Source: Pseudoscleropodium purum (Eukaryota > Streptophyta > Bryopsida > Hypnales > Brachytheciaceae). Taken from it: a stretch of 64,000 nt of DNA. Positions 61,431 through 64,000 of the stretch are shown here, in pieces. The position numbers and the translations under genes were made by a program. Every line of letters starts with the position of its first letter. The first letter of the stretch is position 1. Below the pieces are notes generated by a model. It was given only the letters and a program-made list of their open reading frames with translations. It was not told the DNA's origin and ran no database searches. The DNA lies in assembly GCA_963969395.1 (NCBI GenBank), contig OZ017799.1:19346501-19410500 (forward strand), read 5' to 3'.

Positions 61431-64000
61431 AAATTGGTTAATGTTTTATTTGACCATAATGAGAAAAGACAAGTTGGGAGAAGATGCAAGCCCAAAGGAA
61501 TATTTGTTGAATTTGGTTGAAGTTATGGCCAAAGCATTGATGGGGTAGAGCTTCTACTACTTTCCTACTTCCTAAGTTTGTTTAAAAAGGTGCGTATGAT
61601 GATCTCCTACTATACAAGTTAATTCAAATAGTGCACTCCACAGTATTGACACTAATACTAAGAGGCAAAAAAAATTATTTCATTTTTGTTAGGTAGTACT
61701 TTTGTACATGTAGGCACTTTTGACTTGGTTTAAAGTTGAAATAGAATGTTACTCTATTAGGGCAAACAAGTAATCTATCACCTAAATATATAAATCTATA
61801 TATTGCTAAGATGATATTTTTATAGACTACTAGCAAAGTTCTAACTTCTAAGTCACACTAATTTGAAAATCATACAAATTTTTGAAGAGCACTAATGTAA
61901 AAGTTCACAATATTTCAAACAAAATCAACAAAAAATGAGCTTTTGGAGTTGAAGTCCAATTGAAGAAATGACATTCATCATATCTTGCTTTGGGGGGATT
62001 CAAGTGACTTTTTAGTATAAATTTTTGTAAAGAATAAACTACACATTTTCATATTTATAAAATGTAATTTTGTAATAACAACATCAATACACCATAGCTT
62101 GAAAACCTACAATTATGTCACTTTTAAAACCTAAAACAAGGTCAAAACTTGAAAAAAAGGAGTAATTTGAACACAAAAAGACAAGAAGGTACCAAATTTC
62201 AAAGCATTTTGGTTGTCATAGACTACAAAAAATAGGTAAATTATTAAGAAAAAAATAGATAGTTGTTTAGCTAATAATGGAATTTACATACTTTGGGATA
62301 TTATAGTAACTACAAAAATTGTTGTGGTCAAGACACTACCATACTTTCACACAATTTCTAACCTATGGAGCAATTGACATTGAATTTCTAATCATTTTTG
62401 TTATGAGAAACTTGAAATTTTATTAAAATAGCCCCCTCCAAAAAAAGGATTTATGTGGAATATAATATACTACAAATGGAATTTTTTTCAATATTTTTCA
62501 AAAGCTTTCATGAAGGGGTGATGATATTTTTGATTTTAAATGCTTTTACTCCATCTATTCTATATATTCTTTTCTATGTACAAAAAATCAATTGATTAAT
62601 GAAACCAAAAACTTTCATTTTTTCTAAATTCAAATTTTTTTATATAATGAAGAATCAAGTTAAATAAAGAGAAAATTCAAAATAGATTATAAAAATCATA
62701 GATGATATGCAAACAAGTTATTAAAAAGAACTAAATACTATAGCAAGCTTTCAATATATTTGTTAATCCTGAAATGCTCAACTATCTACTATATGAATAA
62801 CAAATGTTTTACAAAGTGCACTTCTATCAATTAATATTCATTGGGTTGCTTCAAGAAATGTTTTAGAGGGATTACTATTATTTATTATGATTTTCAAAAT
62901 TGGTATTACTACATTAGTTGGAGCACTAAAATTTTCAAGAAAATATTCAAATTAACCCTAAAGGTCTATGCATCCAAACTATTGATGTTCTTTAATCAAC
63001 CTTAATCATAATTCTTAAAATAATCATTTTTAGTATTTGATTTTAAATAAGAAATTGAAGTTTGAAATTTCTTATATCTGCCCCTATTTCAAAATTTTAT
63101 ACTATCCAAAAATTCAAAGAATTACTGCAATTGTAAGCTGTATGTATTAAAAATCCAAATTATATAATATTGCTTGTTTTTCATTTGTATTTTTACTTCT
63201 TTTAAAATTATTTTAAAATTTACTTTTCAAATTATATTTCTCATTCTAACCTTCATTTATGATCAAAAATCCAAATTATTCTATTGTATATTATAATTGA
63301 TATAATTTCATTTCTACCTTTTACTACAAAGAATTCACAATAATTCTATTTTCCATTAAATATTCTTAAAAATTCAACATCAATAGAAATAACGTTTTTA
63401 CAAGTAAATAATAACAAATTTTATTCATCAACTATAGAAAAAGATAAATTTAGCATGTTAGTGGAATTTGACTTGAAGGTACTGGCAAGGGTGTTTTGGT
63501 TGTAAAAAATAAAATTATTCATTGATAAATCTTCACACCAATATTTGTATCTCTTTAAAAAATTTCAAAATAATTGAACTATTTATGCTATATTTAATAA
63601 TTTATTTCACTTTTTGCTAAAAAATAAATTACTAAATATAGCATAAATAGTCCAATTATTTTTACTTTTTGAGAAAGCGCTGGGATGGTGATTGCTGAAA
63701 ATTTGGTAAAGTATTGTGATTCTTCATTCATCCATCTTTGTACCAAAAATATACTTTCTACGTAGTCATATTCATACACTTTTTCATCCAAATTGGATGA
63801 CTTCATTCAGTTTTTTAATAGAAACGAAAATTTTCTAGCAATGAAAGATTACTTTTATTTGGCAAAAAATAGATATTAATTTTGAAATGGTGCAATCTGG
63901 CCACATGGTGAAAAAGAAGAAAAAGCTGGTGGGTGGTGTCCGCCAACAAGATTGACGGATCGTTCTCGTTCATTCCAGGCACTGAACGTTTCGTTAGACT
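61431..64000. other. AT-rich intergenic DNA, no gene recognised
   Basis: Extremely AT-rich. A palindromic stretch at about 63583-63650 (gctatatttaataatttattt against aaataaattactaaatatagc) could form a hairpin and may be a small foldback element. The last 100 bp become GC-richer (ggtgtccgcc..gattgacgg), possibly the edge of another gene or repeat. Confidence 0.4.

Noticed and set aside
1..64000. CRISPR arrays, bacterial operons, tRNA and rRNA genes
   Set aside because: None seen: the repeats are tandem or dispersed without regular unique spacers, and no cloverleaf or rRNA-like sequence was recognised by eye.

Overview
The window looks like nuclear DNA of a land plant. Five intron-rich plant genes can be spliced by eye: a CDC20 mitotic activator, a trichome-birefringence-like (TBL/PC-esterase) protein, a choline/ethanolamine kinase, a germin-like protein and a plastidic glucose-6-phosphate dehydrogenase (G6PDH). 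Coding exons are GC-balanced (about half GC by eye) and sit in very AT-rich intergenic DNA. Introns have GT..AG ends and there is a degenerate TTTAGGG telomere-type tract. The lineage cannot be fixed by eye. The sparse genes and modest introns would fit a non-flowering land plant, but that is a guess.

Layout. 1-14.5 kb: AT-rich repeat territory with a possible broken reading frame at the left edge, two minisatellites, and two members (8.8-10.0 and 11.7-12.5 kb) of a transposon-like family with TTAA at its ends. One of these carries a second small inverted-repeat element nested inside it. 14.6-19.7 kb: CDC20 (+), with two mitosis-specific MSA motifs in its promoter. 20.1-21.1 kb: a 126-bp tandem duplication and a complete CACTA-type MITE with a 3-bp target duplication. 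21.3-22.0 kb: unidentified protein-like fragments (-). 22.97-23.85 kb: another TTAA element. 24.5-26.7 kb: TBL gene (-), with a decayed duplicate of its first exon at 27.3-27.6 kb. 28-38 kb: no clear gene; it holds a solo-LTR-like sequence, a third near-complete TTAA element, a Stowaway MITE and a GC-rich island. 38.7-41.9 kb: choline kinase (+). 42-48 kb: gene-free, with a GA-rich tract and a truncated TTAA element. 48.2-49.5 kb: germin-like gene (-). 50.5-51.5 kb: another TTAA element. 53.5-58.8 kb: plastidic G6PDH (-), ten exons, with a short TTAA derivative in an intron. 59.1-64 kb: AT-rich DNA with two tandem arrays, one being about 11 units of a 109-bp satellite.

The genes are unrelated housekeeping and cell-wall genes that do not form a pathway cluster. 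CDC20 drives APC/C-dependent mitotic exit, TBL proteins O-acetylate wall polysaccharides in the Golgi, choline kinase opens phosphatidylcholine synthesis, germin-like proteins are secreted metal-binding cupins, and G6PDH supplies plastid NADPH.

The most novel signal is the TTAA-flanked family with CCCCTAAAGG-type inverted ends: seven recognisable members in 64 kb, non-coding, about 0.9 kb when complete, resembling non-autonomous piggyBac-like elements. All gene models come from reading the sequence and matching to remembered family motifs; no search was run.
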